This document shows positions 35,997 to 45,241 of a DNA stretch of 64,000 nucleotides, one piece after another (position 1 is the stretch's first letter; each line of letters starts with the position of its first letter). The notes below the pieces were generated by a model. It made no database searches. It was not told the origin of the DNA and saw only the letters and a program-made list of their open reading frames with translations. Location: positions 1 through 64,000 of the forward strand of contig JBBIGV010000002.1 in the NCBI GenBank assembly GCA_037447335.1, written 5' to 3'. Origin of the DNA: JBBIGV01 sp037447335. GTDB taxonomy: Bacteria > Bacteroidota > Ignavibacteria > Ignavibacteriales > Ignavibacteriaceae. The translations under genes were made by a program, and so were the position numbers.

Positions 35997-38141
35997 ATGC
36001 AGTTGTTTTCAGATTCCATATTGTATTCGTATGCACAGATTTTCTTTTCAAACAGAAGATGGTTCGGAGCGGCGGTATTAGCAGCCACTTTTGTAACCCC
36101 CCAACTTGGAATACTTGCACTCGTTGGTGTGATCCTTTCTAACGTTACTGCCATGATACTGAAGTTTGACAACGAGAAGATCCGAAGCGGTTTTTACGGG
36201 TTTAATGGAATTTTGTTTGGTGCGGCTGCAGCATTCTATTTTGAAATTACACCATTTATACTTCTCCTTGTTCTGATATTTATAGTAATTACTTTTTTTA
36301 TTTCAGCAGTTCTCGAAAACTATATGGCGGTTGCGTTCAACCTGCCGGGGCTCAGCCTGCCTTTTATATTAGCGCTTTACATATTTATCATTTTCCTTGC
36401 TAATTACGATTTCATTAAACCGGGTTTTGTTACTTTAGCGCTGGTTGAAACTACAACAGTCCTGCCAACATTCGTTACTGAGTATTTACGCGCACTATCA
36501 CTTATAGTTTTTCAGCCTGATGTAATATCCGGTTTAATCATAGCTGGTGCATTGTTAATCTTTTCACGTGTTTTGTTTCTACTTAGCATTTTTGCATTTA
36601 CATTAAACTTAATTTTTCTGAACCTGATATTGCCTGATATGCCCGATGCCTATCTGATCTTATTCGGATTCAACTCTATTCTTACTGCATTTGCATTGGG
36701 CGGAAGCCTTATCATTCCATCCGGGAAAAGTTTCATACTTGTTATTATTGCTGTCCTGATGGTTGTAATAATGACGGGATTTTTTATCAAGTTTTTTACA
36801 GGAACTTACTTCCCGGTATTAGTGCTTCCGTTTAATTTTATTGTGCTTTCCACGTTATACAGCCTTAAATTCAGAAAAGAAAATACAGACCTTGTGCTGT
36901 TGTACTTCAAACCGGGTACACCTGAAGAAAATTACTATCATCATCAAAGAAGAAAATCACGATTTGAAAAATTCAGATTTTTATTTCCGGAGCTGCCTTT
37001 TTTTGGCGAGTGGTTCGTGCCCCAAGGATTTGAAGGTCAGCACACGCATAAAGATGATTGGAAGTATGCATGGGATTTTACGGTTGTTGATGAAAAACAG
37101 TCCGAACATTCAGGCAAGGGAAAAGAACTGACAGATTATTATTGTTATAAGCTTCCCGTTGCTTCCCCGCTCGACGGCGAAGTTGTTAAGATTGTTGATG
37201 GCATACCCGATAATAAAATTGATGATGTTTACATTGAAAAAAACTGGGGTAATACGATCATATTGAAGCACGAATATGGTTTATTCAGTTCGCTTTCGCA
37301 TCTGTTAAGCGGCTCTTTCAAAGTTAAGGAAGGCGAAAAAATTAAGAAGGGTCAGATCATTGCTCAATGCGGCAGCAGCGGCAGGTCGCCGGTACCTCAT
37401 CTGCATTTTCAGTTTCAGGCTACAGATAAACTTGGTGATAAAACTTTTAAGTTTCCATTTGCACATTACTTCGAAAGGTCTGATAATGAAATATTGATGA
37501 AAACTTTTGACTACCCGGTTGAAAATACAAAAGTTCAGAACCTGGAAGTACACAAGCAGATTAAGAGCGCTTTTAACTTCAGATTTGGTGACAGATTAAA
37601 GTTTAATTGTAAAGCTGGAGAAAAAGATTTTATTGAGGAATGGGAAGTCAAAGTAAACATGAATAATGAATTCTATATTGAGTCTTCCCGAAATGCAACC
37701 GCCGGCATATATGTAACCGATAAAATATTATACTTCACTAACTATCAGGGAAAAAAAGATACTGCCCTTTATTATTTTTCTCTGATCGCAATGAGGGTTC
37801 CGTTCAGTTTCCAGGAAAAACTTCAATGGAATGATGTTTATTCGATTGATCAATTTAAATCAGGAATGGTAAGATATTTATCGGAGTTATTTCTGTTTTA
37901 CAAGAGTTATATTTCTGCAGGAGGAAAATTTATTTTCGGAGCGATCAATAATGATGAAGAAATATCATTCAACAGCACAATTGAAGTTAGAGGAAGTTCG
38001 ATATTCTCATTTTACAAGAGGAGTTATTCCGGCGAGGTAGTTGTTGGAAGCAATGGAAATATTAAAGAATTTAACCTGAAATCAGAAAACAAATTATTAT
38101 TCTCGGCTGTTGATGCACGGGAAGAGGAGAGATCAAAATGA
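35997..38141 (+). CDS. Urea-transporter-like membrane domain fused to M23 metallopeptidase
   Basis: 714 residues. Residues 1-295 are about ten hydrophobic segments in two homologous halves with the urea-transporter signatures GFYGFNGILFGAA (65-77) and LFGFNSILTAFALGG (222-236). A linker is followed by an M23/LytM domain (about 335-500): candidate zinc ligands His349/His351 with Asp353/Asp360, then SHL and HLH (468-470). M23 enzymes cut peptide bonds in peptidoglycan cross-bridges. The last 200 residues are beta-rich and unassigned. The gene is 6 bases from the decarboxylase gene and overlaps the TPR gene by four. No urease genes lie nearby. Confidence 0.8.
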   Translation: MQLFSDSILYSYAQIFFSNRRWFGAAVLAATFVTPQLGILALVGVILSNVTAMILKFDNEKIRSGFYGFNGILFGAAAAFYFEITPFILLLVLIFIVITFFISAVLENYMAVAFNLPGLSLPFILALYIFIIFLANYDFIKPGFVTLALVETTTVLPTFVTEYLRALSLIVFQPDVISGLIIAGALLIFSRVLFLLSIFAFTLNLIFLNLILPDMPDAYLILFGFNSILTAFALGGSLIIPSGKSFILVIIAVLMVVIMTGFFIKFFTGTYFPVLVLPFNFIVLSTLYSLKFRKENTDLVLLYFKPGTPEENYYHHQRRKSRFEKFRFLFPELPFFGEWFVPQGFEGQHTHKDDWKYAWDFTVVDEKQSEHSGKGKELTDYYCYKLPVASPLDGEVVKIVDGIPDNKIDDVYIEKNWGNTIILKHEYGLFSSLSHLLSGSFKVKEGEKIKKGQIIAQCGSSGRSPVPHLHFQFQATDKLGDKTFKFPFAHYFERSDNEILMKTFDYPVENTKVQNLEVHKQIKSAFNFRFGDRLKFNCKAGEKDFIEEWEVKVNMNNEFYIESSRNATAGIYVTDKILYFTNYQGKKDTALYYFSLIAMRVPFSFQEKLQWNDVYSIDQFKSGMVRYLSELFLFYKSYISAGGKFIFGAINNDEEISFNSTIEVRGSSIFSFYKRSYSGEVVVGSNGNIKEFNLKSENKLLFSAVDAREEERSK

Positions 38142-38821
38142 ATCAACAATTAAATCAAAAAACTGATAATAACCCGGGTTTAATCGGCAGAAAATATGTT
38201 TTTATCGGGATTGCCTTTATTGCAGCTCTCACGCTGGTATTTGCAATCACTGCTTCATCTCAAAGTAATGAAGACAGGATTAAAGCATTTAATACGAGCA
38301 TCAAACTCGAAGGTGAAAAGAATTACAAAAAAGCCATCGAAACTCTGATGAAAAATTATGAGAGTTATAAAGGTGATTATCTTTATAACCTGAGGCTTGG
38401 CTGGCTGTATTACCTCAATGCAGGTTATGATAATTCGATCAAATACTATAAGGCTGCCGGAAATCTTAAGCCTTCTTCTGTTGAATTTATGCTCGGTATT
38501 ACATTGCCGCTTGCTGCAAAAGAAAACTGGGATGAGGTAAAAAAACAATACGAAAATATTTTGAAGCTCGATCCTAAAAACTACACTGCAAATCTGAGGC
38601 TCGGACAAATTTATCTTACCAGGCAAGACTATCAAAGCGCTAAAAAATACTTGGAAGCTGTTCATAATCTTTACCCGGGTGAATATGAACCAAATTTATC
38701 TCTTGGCTGGACGTTCTACTATTTAGGAAATAAAACGAAGGCTAAAGAATTATTAACTAATGCACTCATGCTTAGCCAGGATGACAAACTTGCGAAGGAA
38801 GGTTTGGAGCTGTTAAAATAA
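38138..38821 (+). CDS. Membrane-anchored tetratricopeptide-repeat protein
   Basis: 227 residues. A signal anchor (YVFIGIAFIAALTLVFAIT, about 24-42) is followed by four or five TPR units, for example YNLRLGWLYYLNAGYDNSIKYY and ANLRLGQIYLTRQDYQSAKKYL. It probably faces the periplasm as a scaffold. It overlaps the urea-transporter/M23 gene by four bases (ATGA), so it may assist that protein. Confidence 0.8.
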   Translation: MNQQLNQKTDNNPGLIGRKYVFIGIAFIAALTLVFAITASSQSNEDRIKAFNTSIKLEGEKNYKKAIETLMKNYESYKGDYLYNLRLGWLYYLNAGYDNSIKYYKAAGNLKPSSVEFMLGITLPLAAKENWDEVKKQYENILKLDPKNYTANLRLGQIYLTRQDYQSAKKYLEAVHNLYPGEYEPNLSLGWTFYYLGNKTKAKELLTNALMLSQDDKLAKEGLELLK

Positions 38822-38855
38822 GCTCACAAGCCTAAAGAATTAGAAAATTCAAATA

Positions 38856-39707
38856 ATGATAAAAACTTTCGTTGTTAGTCTGCTGTTTATTTTATTCAGC
38901 GCAGGGGAGTGTGTGAAGGCTGATTCAACTTTTTTCAGCATTTCATTTTTTTATACACATGGTGCATATTCAGAAGGCAGAAAATCAAATTCATTTGCTC
39001 TCTATAATACCGTGGGTGTAACAGATAACTTTTATCTTATTGCTCACTACGATCATCTGCCGATTAAAAACGGTGATTGGGAATATCTGCAGCAAACTTT
39101 TTTAGGCGGAATGATAGCTGATTTTTTTCCGGTTTATGTTAAGTTTAATTATGCGCATTACAAAGGGAAGTTCAATTACCTGCCCGTTCCTGATGAATAT
39201 TCAGATTTTACAAATCTTTACTTCGGTGACGTGTTCTACTATACCGATGGATATTACATAGGTGCAGCTTTTAATCATCTCAATATGATCGGTCAAGCTT
39301 ATGATAACTTTGGTTTTAAGGGTTTCAGCAAGAAGACTGTAAACCAGTTAACACTGCGAATCGAAAAAATATTATCGTATGATATTTTCCTTTCCATTAA
39401 GCCTTCATACACAAGAGTTTCAGATGGAAGAGAGCTTTATTCTGTCGCACTGAAAATGCATTATCTGCTTCTGCCTGAGGTACTTATCAAAGTAGGCGGC
39501 TTTGCAGGTGAGAGAGCTTACTACTTTGATTCGGATCTGCTAACTATTTTTAATCAGGACCCTACGCAAAAATACCAGGCTTTTATTCAGGCTGACTTTT
39601 CAATCTCTAATGAATTAAAATTTATTGCAGCTTACCAGCACACAAAGTTTACTTTGTTTGAAATTAATTATTTCATAGCAGGTTTAAGAACAAGTTTGTT
39701 TTTGTAA
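38856..39707 (+). CDS. Predicted outer-membrane beta-barrel protein
   Basis: 283 residues. A signal peptide ends near CVKAD. The rest is regularly alternating beta strands rich in Tyr and Phe, ending SLFL, as expected of a 12- or so-stranded barrel. It looks loosely like the YaiO or MtrB-type small barrels but I cannot place it. It lies 34 bases after the TPR gene on the same strand, so the operon appears to span cytoplasm, inner membrane, periplasm and outer membrane. Confidence 0.65.
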   Translation: MIKTFVVSLLFILFSAGECVKADSTFFSISFFYTHGAYSEGRKSNSFALYNTVGVTDNFYLIAHYDHLPIKNGDWEYLQQTFLGGMIADFFPVYVKFNYAHYKGKFNYLPVPDEYSDFTNLYFGDVFYYTDGYYIGAAFNHLNMIGQAYDNFGFKGFSKKTVNQLTLRIEKILSYDIFLSIKPSYTRVSDGRELYSVALKMHYLLLPEVLIKVGGFAGERAYYFDSDLLTIFNQDPTQKYQAFIQADFSISNELKFIAAYQHTKFTLFEINYFIAGLRTSLFL

Positions 39708-39719
39708 CCCGGATATCCG

Positions 39720-40778
39720 ATGGATGCTATGCCTGAAAACACTATTCAAAGAAACAAAACTGCCGACCTGTTAAAAGGTATTGCAGTTCTGTTAATGATA
39801 CAGGTTCATATAATGGAACTCTTTGCCAAACAGGAAATATTCGACAGTACATTCGGTAAGGTTTCATTGTTTCTTGGGGGACCTCCTGCCGCGCCGGTTT
39901 TTATGGCTGTGATGGGATATTTCATTTTTCATTCACGCAAGTCGTTAAATCAAAACCTGATACGGGCTTTGAAATTATTTTTGGGCGGAATTCTTCTCAA
40001 CATAGGGCTAAACTTAAATCTGCTTGTTTCAATTTATAATGGAAGATTTGAACTAAACCCATGGCACTATGTATTTGGTGCAGATATTCTTCCGCTTGCG
40101 GGGTTAAGCATTGCCGTACTTTCAATAATCAGAAAATTTTTCAGATCGAACCCTCTCCCGTATTTATTAACAATGTTGATTTTTGCATTCATCTCTGCGC
40201 GGCTGCCGGATATTACGAATAATCCTGATTCAGTTATAGCTTACCTTCAGGCTTTCTTTTGGGGCAGTTATGAATGGTCATACTTCCCTCTCTTTCCCTG
40301 GTTTATCTATCCGTTGGCTGGATATACTTTTGCTCTTGTGAGGACTTTATACAAAGATAACTTGAAGAGCATTAATGTTCGTCCGGTTATAGTAATCAGC
40401 ACACTGCTTTTGATCTTCACATTCAAATATGCCGCAGATATTACACAAAACCTGCAAGAATATTATCATCACGATGAGATATTTGCCGGCTGGATCTTGG
40501 TATTTGTGGGTGTATGGACAATCCTTATCCATCTTACACTGAAGGTGATAGGTGAAAATGTGCTCTCAAAATACATTCAATGGTTTGGGAAGAATGTAAC
40601 CGCCGCATATGTTATTCAGTGGTTTATTATCGGCAATATTGCAACCGAGATTTATAAGACCCAGAATTACTTAAACATAATCCTTTGGTTTGCAGCTATC
40701 ACTGCTGCTGTTTCATTGTTCGTATTAATGTATGAAAAGTTGGTTAGAGAAATACAGTCAGGCAAGAGAGTGGATTAA
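39720..40778 (+). CDS. Polytopic membrane acyltransferase (heparan N-acetyltransferase / acyltransferase-3-like)
   Basis: 352 residues with about ten membrane segments. The N-terminus (NKTADLLKGIAVLLMIQVHIMELFA) is the R/K-x-x-x-x-D-x-x-K-G-I-A-V...H pattern of DUF1624/acyltransferase-3 proteins, with the helix-1 His kept. These enzymes carry acyl groups across the membrane to sugars or peptidoglycan. It is the last gene of the operon, 12 bases after the barrel gene. Its stop overlaps that of the convergent esterase gene. Confidence 0.75.
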   Translation: MDAMPENTIQRNKTADLLKGIAVLLMIQVHIMELFAKQEIFDSTFGKVSLFLGGPPAAPVFMAVMGYFIFHSRKSLNQNLIRALKLFLGGILLNIGLNLNLLVSIYNGRFELNPWHYVFGADILPLAGLSIAVLSIIRKFFRSNPLPYLLTMLIFAFISARLPDITNNPDSVIAYLQAFFWGSYEWSYFPLFPWFIYPLAGYTFALVRTLYKDNLKSINVRPVIVISTLLLIFTFKYAADITQNLQEYYHHDEIFAGWILVFVGVWTILIHLTLKVIGENVLSKYIQWFGKNVTAAYVIQWFIIGNIATEIYKTQNYLNIILWFAAITAAVSLFVLMYEKLVREIQSGKRVD

Positions 40779-41425
40779 CGGGATACCTGAACAGATTTTA
40801 ATAAATTGTTAATGAAATCGAGCTCATCTTCGTTAACGGTATGACCCATACCCGGATAAATTACCTTTGTTACATCAGCATCAAGTTTGTTAAATATATC
40901 TGCAGTCTCGTGAACTCTTTCGACAGGAATATGGGGGTCAACATCACTGCATCCAAGGAATACGGGAGTTGAGTTCATTAATCCCGAATAGTTACTGGCA
41001 GTTACATTTGCTCCGATCAAGCCGCCGCTTAATCCGAAAATTCCTCCATATCTCTTTGCGTGCCTTGCGGCATACTCAAGGGTTAAGCAAGCACCCTGAG
41101 AAAAACCTAATAAATAAATTCTTTCCGAAGGAATGTTACGGTCTTCGACCATAGCTATCAGAGAAGATATTTTGTTTAAACCGGAAGTTATCCCCGGTTC
41201 ATTAGATTCGATCGGGTTAAGAAAGCTGTGTGGGTACCATGTATTATCCGCAGCCTGTGGCGCAATAAATACAAAACCATCCGTATCAAACTCTTCCGCT
41301 AGTGTGATAATATTTTCTGCGGTAGCCCCTCGTCCGTGTAACATTATCATTGCTGCATATGCCGAATCAAGCGGTTCACCGGTCATAACTACTCTCTCAT
41401 AAACATGAGGATCAATGTTTTTCAT
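40775..41425 (-). CDS. Phospholipase/carboxylesterase-family alpha/beta hydrolase (MhqD-like)
   Basis: 216 residues. Catalytic triad: S109 in LLGFSQGACL, Asp163 in GCSDVDPHIP and His195 in PGMGHTVNEDE. An oxyanion-type HGRGA lies near the N-terminus. The dioxygenase gene lies 17 bases upstream on the same strand. The same gene pair occurs as mhqO-mhqD or in mhqNOP-type loci of Bacillus, where it answers to hydroquinone and quinone stress. The substrate is inferred from that pairing only. Confidence 0.8.
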   Translation of the reverse strand: MKNIDPHVYERVVMTGEPLDSAYAAMIMLHGRGATAENIITLAEEFDTDGFVFIAPQAADNTWYPHSFLNPIESNEPGITSGLNKISSLIAMVEDRNIPSERIYLLGFSQGACLTLEYAARHAKRYGGIFGLSGGLIGANVTASNYSGLMNSTPVFLGCSDVDPHIPVERVHETADIFNKLDADVTKVIYPGMGHTVNEDELDFINNLLKSVQVSR

Positions 41426-41442
41426 CTTAAATTTCCTTTAAA

Positions 41443-42384
41443 TTATGATAATTTAATTTCTGGCAGAGCATTTTCAATTTCGCTTCTTCTCGGTTCAAGC
41501 CATGGAGGAAGTTTTAAAGACGAACCAAATACATCCGGTTGTTCATCCACCGAAAATCCGGGCGGATCGGTTGCAATTTCAAATAGGACATTACCGGGTT
41601 CACGGAAATAAATTGAATGAAAATAATTTCTGTCAATTACCGGGGTAACGCTCATTCCGCTGTCAACCAGTTTTTTTCGAAGCTCCAGCTGATGGTTGTC
41701 ATCATTTGCCCTCCATGCAATATGATGAACAGCCCCGACTCCCATTCTTCCAACAGTTAGTTCGGGTGAAGAAATAATATCTACGTAAGTGCCTGCACCA
41801 CCAGCGCCGCTCTGGTATCTTATCCTGTCTTTCACTTCATTTATTTTTGTAAATCCAAGCTGTTCAACAAGAATTATTTCTGATGGTGGAATTTGTTCGA
41901 GAGCAATTGTAACACCAAAGAAGCCTCTTATTGAATGTTCGGCGGGTATATCGCCGTTATCCCATCCATCCCGCGTTTCAGCGGCAGTAAAAATTAATTC
42001 CGACTCAATGCGATCAGCATCTTCAATCAGCATCACAAATTCATCAAACCTTTTATATGGCCCGATGAAATCTACTCTCAGATCAGCAAGCCTTTTCTTC
42101 CAGTACTCAACAGAGTCTGCCGGCAGTGAGTAAGAAATTGTAGTAGCCTGCCCTGTTCCGCGTTTTCCTTTGAATCCACCCTCTCCCCATGGGAAAAAGG
42201 TCAAAATACTGCCTGGCGTTCCTGCCGGGTCACCGTAGTAAAGGTGATAAGTAAACGGGTCGTCAAAATTTACCGTTTTTTTAATCATTTTAAGACCGAG
42301 TGTCTTAACATAAAAATTAACATTTTTCTGAGCATCACCAGCAATAGCAGTAATGTGATGAATGCCTGTTGTTCCACTTTTCAT
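41443..42384 (-). CDS. Ring-cleaving dioxygenase, VOC superfamily (MhqO-like)
   Basis: 313 residues with two glyoxalase/VOC modules. His ligands are visible in GIHHITAIAGDAQKNVNFYV and AVHHIAWRANDDN, and Glu in GNVLFEIATDPPGFSVDE. This is the glyoxalase family protein often annotated MhqO, which opens hydroquinone-type rings with Fe(II). First gene of a two-gene unit with the esterase. No MarR-type regulator is adjacent. Confidence 0.85.
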   Translation of the reverse strand: MKSGTTGIHHITAIAGDAQKNVNFYVKTLGLKMIKKTVNFDDPFTYHLYYGDPAGTPGSILTFFPWGEGGFKGKRGTGQATTISYSLPADSVEYWKKRLADLRVDFIGPYKRFDEFVMLIEDADRIESELIFTAAETRDGWDNGDIPAEHSIRGFFGVTIALEQIPPSEIILVEQLGFTKINEVKDRIRYQSGAGGAGTYVDIISSPELTVGRMGVGAVHHIAWRANDDNHQLELRKKLVDSGMSVTPVIDRNYFHSIYFREPGNVLFEIATDPPGFSVDEQPDVFGSSLKLPPWLEPRRSEIENALPEIKLS

Positions 42385-42635
42385 TTCTTTTTCCTGTCAA
42401 TAATTTAATACATAATAACAACTTAACTGAATCATAACATATCTTAACCTGTCAATAGTTCAATATCTGAGAATTTTTGAACAATAGCTTAAGACTTAAG
42501 TGTGAAAAAGTAGAGTATAAGAGAGAAGTAGTGACTCACACATCTGCAAGTTAATAAATTAACTAAAGTGAATCACCTGTATAATGTGATGATTTTCACA
42601 GAAAGAATGTGAATTAAAAACTGAAATGCTCAGAG

Positions 42636-43202
42636 TTATTTAACCAGTTTTGAAAACTGTTTAAATTCGTCCGTTCCGCAAACATTTAACAATTCAAACA
42701 GGATTGACTCGGTAGTTGTAATCTCTGCGCCGTGAGTTCTCATCCGCTGCAGTGCAGTTTCGTAATCTATCACCTTCCTGGATGAAACTGCATCAGCCGC
42801 TACATTTACCTGGAAATCATTCGCCAGCAAATCGAGCACTGTTTGCTGAACGCATACGTGTGACTCAATACCCGCAACAACAACCTGCGATATATTATTT
42901 TGTTTTAACCTGTTAAAAAGGTCAGACGCACCATAGCAGCTAAAAGTCATTTTCTGAATTGCTTCACCTGAAAGTTCTGCCAGCAGTGCATTAGCTGTAG
43001 GTCCTAATCCTTTCGGATATTGCTCTGTAAAGAATACAGGCAGGTCGAGTATTTTAAAACCCTTTATCAGCTTAAGTGTATTTTCAATCAGTTCTTTTTC
43101 ATGCTGCATTACAGATAGTATTCTTTCCTGTATATCGATTATCAGCAATGCCGTTGTTTCTCTATTAAGGATTAAAGAACTTCTGTTTATGTCAGGATTC
43201 AT
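42636..43202 (-). CDS. Isochorismatase-family hydrolase
   Basis: 188 residues. Triad D23 (LLIIDIQE), K84 (IQKMTFSCYG) and C117 (AGIESHVCVQQTVLDLL), the usual cysteine-hydrolase set with a cis-peptide before the Cys. It resembles the YcaC group with unknown natural substrate. It follows the C39-like gene by 21 bases on the same strand. Confidence 0.85.
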   Translation of the reverse strand: MNPDINRSSLILNRETTALLIIDIQERILSVMQHEKELIENTLKLIKGFKILDLPVFFTEQYPKGLGPTANALLAELSGEAIQKMTFSCYGASDLFNRLKQNNISQVVVAGIESHVCVQQTVLDLLANDFQVNVAADAVSSRKVIDYETALQRMRTHGAEITTTESILFELLNVCGTDEFKQFSKLVK

Positions 43203-43223
43203 AAGTTATAAATTTTAAGAATA

Positions 43224-44060
43224 TTAATAAATCGGGTCCATTCCATATTTACCGCAGGCGTACATCATAAGGATAGCTGCAAGATCAACAAGAGCTTTCT
43301 TTTGATCTTCCGGATAAATAACAAGATCATATACTTCTGCAACAAACTGAAAATGAGTCAGAATTCTATCAAGCTCGCTGTAAGTAGGCGTGCCGTGCCA
43401 GTCTGCTACCTGCTTTACAAGCATCTTTTCGTGCCGGCGAAGGAATTCATTAAACGAAATAATCTGATTAGCGTGGGTCGAGCGGGGACGGCAAATGGCA
43501 ATCAGATCATTAAAGTAAGTATCCCATTTTTCAGCCAGTTGTTTATTGCGCTCGTGCATTACGAAGCGGGCTTTATCCAGTGTAAACTTTGCTTTGGTTC
43601 TTGGTTTAAAGTTTGGGATCAGCGCATAACCATCATAGCTGATCGAATCATTCTCATCATCATAAAATTTCCATCTTCGTGCAATCTGGTTAGCTGTGTA
43701 AATAACAATTACTTTATCCCGACCGCTGTCTATAACTACAAACTTTTTATTGTGTTGATAAACAACTGTAAACCAGTGCTCCCAGTTATCAACGCTTAAA
43801 ATGCAAGGGTAACCTTTTTTCAGGTGGTCAGTCAGCACTTTGCTTGCATCTTTAGGAGTTTCGCGTCTGAAATATTTCATCTTACAGTCGAAATATTTAG
43901 CAGCCTTGGCAAGCCCTATTTCATCTGTTCCGTACCACCAAGTGCTGCCGGCTTTTTTGCCGATCTCCCGTTCGTTCTGGAACATGCCAAGCATCACCAG
44001 GGCATACTTTAATGCGAACGGTCCGCATTGATACTTATAGGGTTGAGGATAAAAACTCAT
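43224..44060 (-). CDS. C39-like cysteine peptidase domain protein
   Basis: 278 residues, no signal peptide. The papain-like order of residues is visible: C12 in YQCGPFALKYAL, H95 in WEHWFTVV and D111 in VVIDSGRD. The N-terminal 150 residues therefore resemble C39 bacteriocin-processing or peptidase-like folds. The C-terminal 120 residues are helical and unassigned. There is no ABC transporter attached, so cleaving an exported leader is unlikely. It is divergent from an ATP-grasp ligase gene, sharing a 95-base promoter region. Confidence 0.65.
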   Translation of the reverse strand: MSFYPQPYKYQCGPFALKYALVMLGMFQNEREIGKKAGSTWWYGTDEIGLAKAAKYFDCKMKYFRRETPKDASKVLTDHLKKGYPCILSVDNWEHWFTVVYQHNKKFVVIDSGRDKVIVIYTANQIARRWKFYDDENDSISYDGYALIPNFKPRTKAKFTLDKARFVMHERNKQLAEKWDTYFNDLIAICRPRSTHANQIISFNEFLRRHEKMLVKQVADWHGTPTYSELDRILTHFQFVAEVYDLVIYPEDQKKALVDLAAILMMYACGKYGMDPIY

Positions 44061-44155
44061 AAGCAGAAATTTTATGAGCTAATTTAAGTAATGATTTACA
44101 ATAAGTCATTATGTAATTTTGCTCAGGCTAAAAAAATATTTATCTTTATTTCACT

Positions 44156-45241
44156 ATGAGAAGAAAACTTAAAGTTGCAGTAGCTTTTAACGAAGCACAC
44201 CCCGAGTATTATGTAAAGCATACCGAAAAGGATGCTAATACACTTGGTTTTACACCATACTTTGAAGTAGATAATCTGACCCCGATTGAGGAGTATGAAT
44301 TGCTTGCAAAACGGCTTTCAAAAGTAGGAATTGAAGCATATGCTCTGAACATTCTGGATGATCTTAGTCTGCTTCTAAAGGATATAAAAAAGAATAAACC
44401 GGACGTCATTTTCAATTTTATTGAGATTTTTAAAGAAAATGCCCGGCTGGAGATGAATATAGTCGGACTGCTGGAATTGATGGGAATTCCTTACACTGGC
44501 GCTCCGCCCATGGCTCTGGCTAACTGTCAAAGCAAAATATTGGCTAAACGTCTTCTTAATTCGGTGAACATTCCCACCCCCAGATTCTTAGTGATAAGAA
44601 AAGCGGTAAAACGTGTTATCCACGATCTGAATTACCCGATTATTGTTAAACCTGCTTATGAGGATGCAAGTGTAGGCATTGAAAACGAATCCATCGTTAC
44701 TACACATAAAGCGCTCCGTGAACGGATTGAGTATGTGCATAAATATTTTCAACAGCCTGCACTCCTGGAAGAATTTATAGAAGGACGGGAGCTTAATGTT
44801 GCAATGCTTGGGGATGTGAACTCGAGAACAGAGAAACCCATAGCCCTTCCGATAAGTGAAATTGACTTCCGGGAAATGCCGAATCATCTTTATAACATTG
44901 TAAGCTACCAGGCAAAATGGGATCCGCATCATGAAGCTTATCACAAAACAATCCCTATCTGCCCTGCTGTAATTCCAAAAAAAATTGAGAAGAAGGCAAA
45001 GGAAATTGCATTAAAGGCTTTCAGAATTATGAGCTGCCGTGATTATGCGCGGGTTGATATGAGGCTTGCCAAAGACAATAAGCTTTACGTACTTGAAGTT
45101 AACCCGAATCCCGATTTAACTGAAGGCGCTGGTTTTATGCGTTCTGCCGAAGCAGCAGGTTATTCATACATTCAGGCTATGAAAAAGATAATCAGACTTG
45201 CATACCACAGGGGCAATAGGGAGGGGATTGTCAGGAATTAA
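44156..45241 (+). CDS. ATP-grasp ligase, D-alanine-D-alanine-ligase-like
   Basis: 361 residues. The N-terminal domain ends in VGLLELMGIPYTGAPPMALANCQSK, strongly Ddl-like. ATP-grasp parts: YPIIVKPAYEDASVGIE, QPALLEEFIEGRELNVAMLG, YARVDMRLAKDNKLYVLEVNPNPDLT. The insert between YTG and the C-terminus and the divergence from classic Ddl suggest another amino-acid or peptide ligase. It lies opposite a C39-like peptidase; a ligase and peptidase acting on one peptide is possible but unproven. The stop overlaps the convergent HAD gene. Confidence 0.8.
   Translation: MRRKLKVAVAFNEAHPEYYVKHTEKDANTLGFTPYFEVDNLTPIEEYELLAKRLSKVGIEAYALNILDDLSLLLKDIKKNKPDVIFNFIEIFKENARLEMNIVGLLELMGIPYTGAPPMALANCQSKILAKRLLNSVNIPTPRFLVIRKAVKRVIHDLNYPIIVKPAYEDASVGIENESIVTTHKALRERIEYVHKYFQQPALLEEFIEGRELNVAMLGDVNSRTEKPIALPISEIDFREMPNHLYNIVSYQAKWDPHHEAYHKTIPICPAVIPKKIEKKAKEIALKAFRIMSCRDYARVDMRLAKDNKLYVLEVNPNPDLTEGAGFMRSAEAAGYSYIQAMKKIIRLAYHRGNREGIVRN

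Noticed and set aside
35997..38141. Urea utilisation locus
   Set aside because: No urease or urea amidolyase genes occur in the window and the transporter domain is fused to a peptidase.
43302..43799. 165-codon forward frame
   Set aside because: It lies antisense within the C39-like gene, whose catalytic residues and composition are coherent; the forward translation resembles nothing and has no ribosome-binding site.
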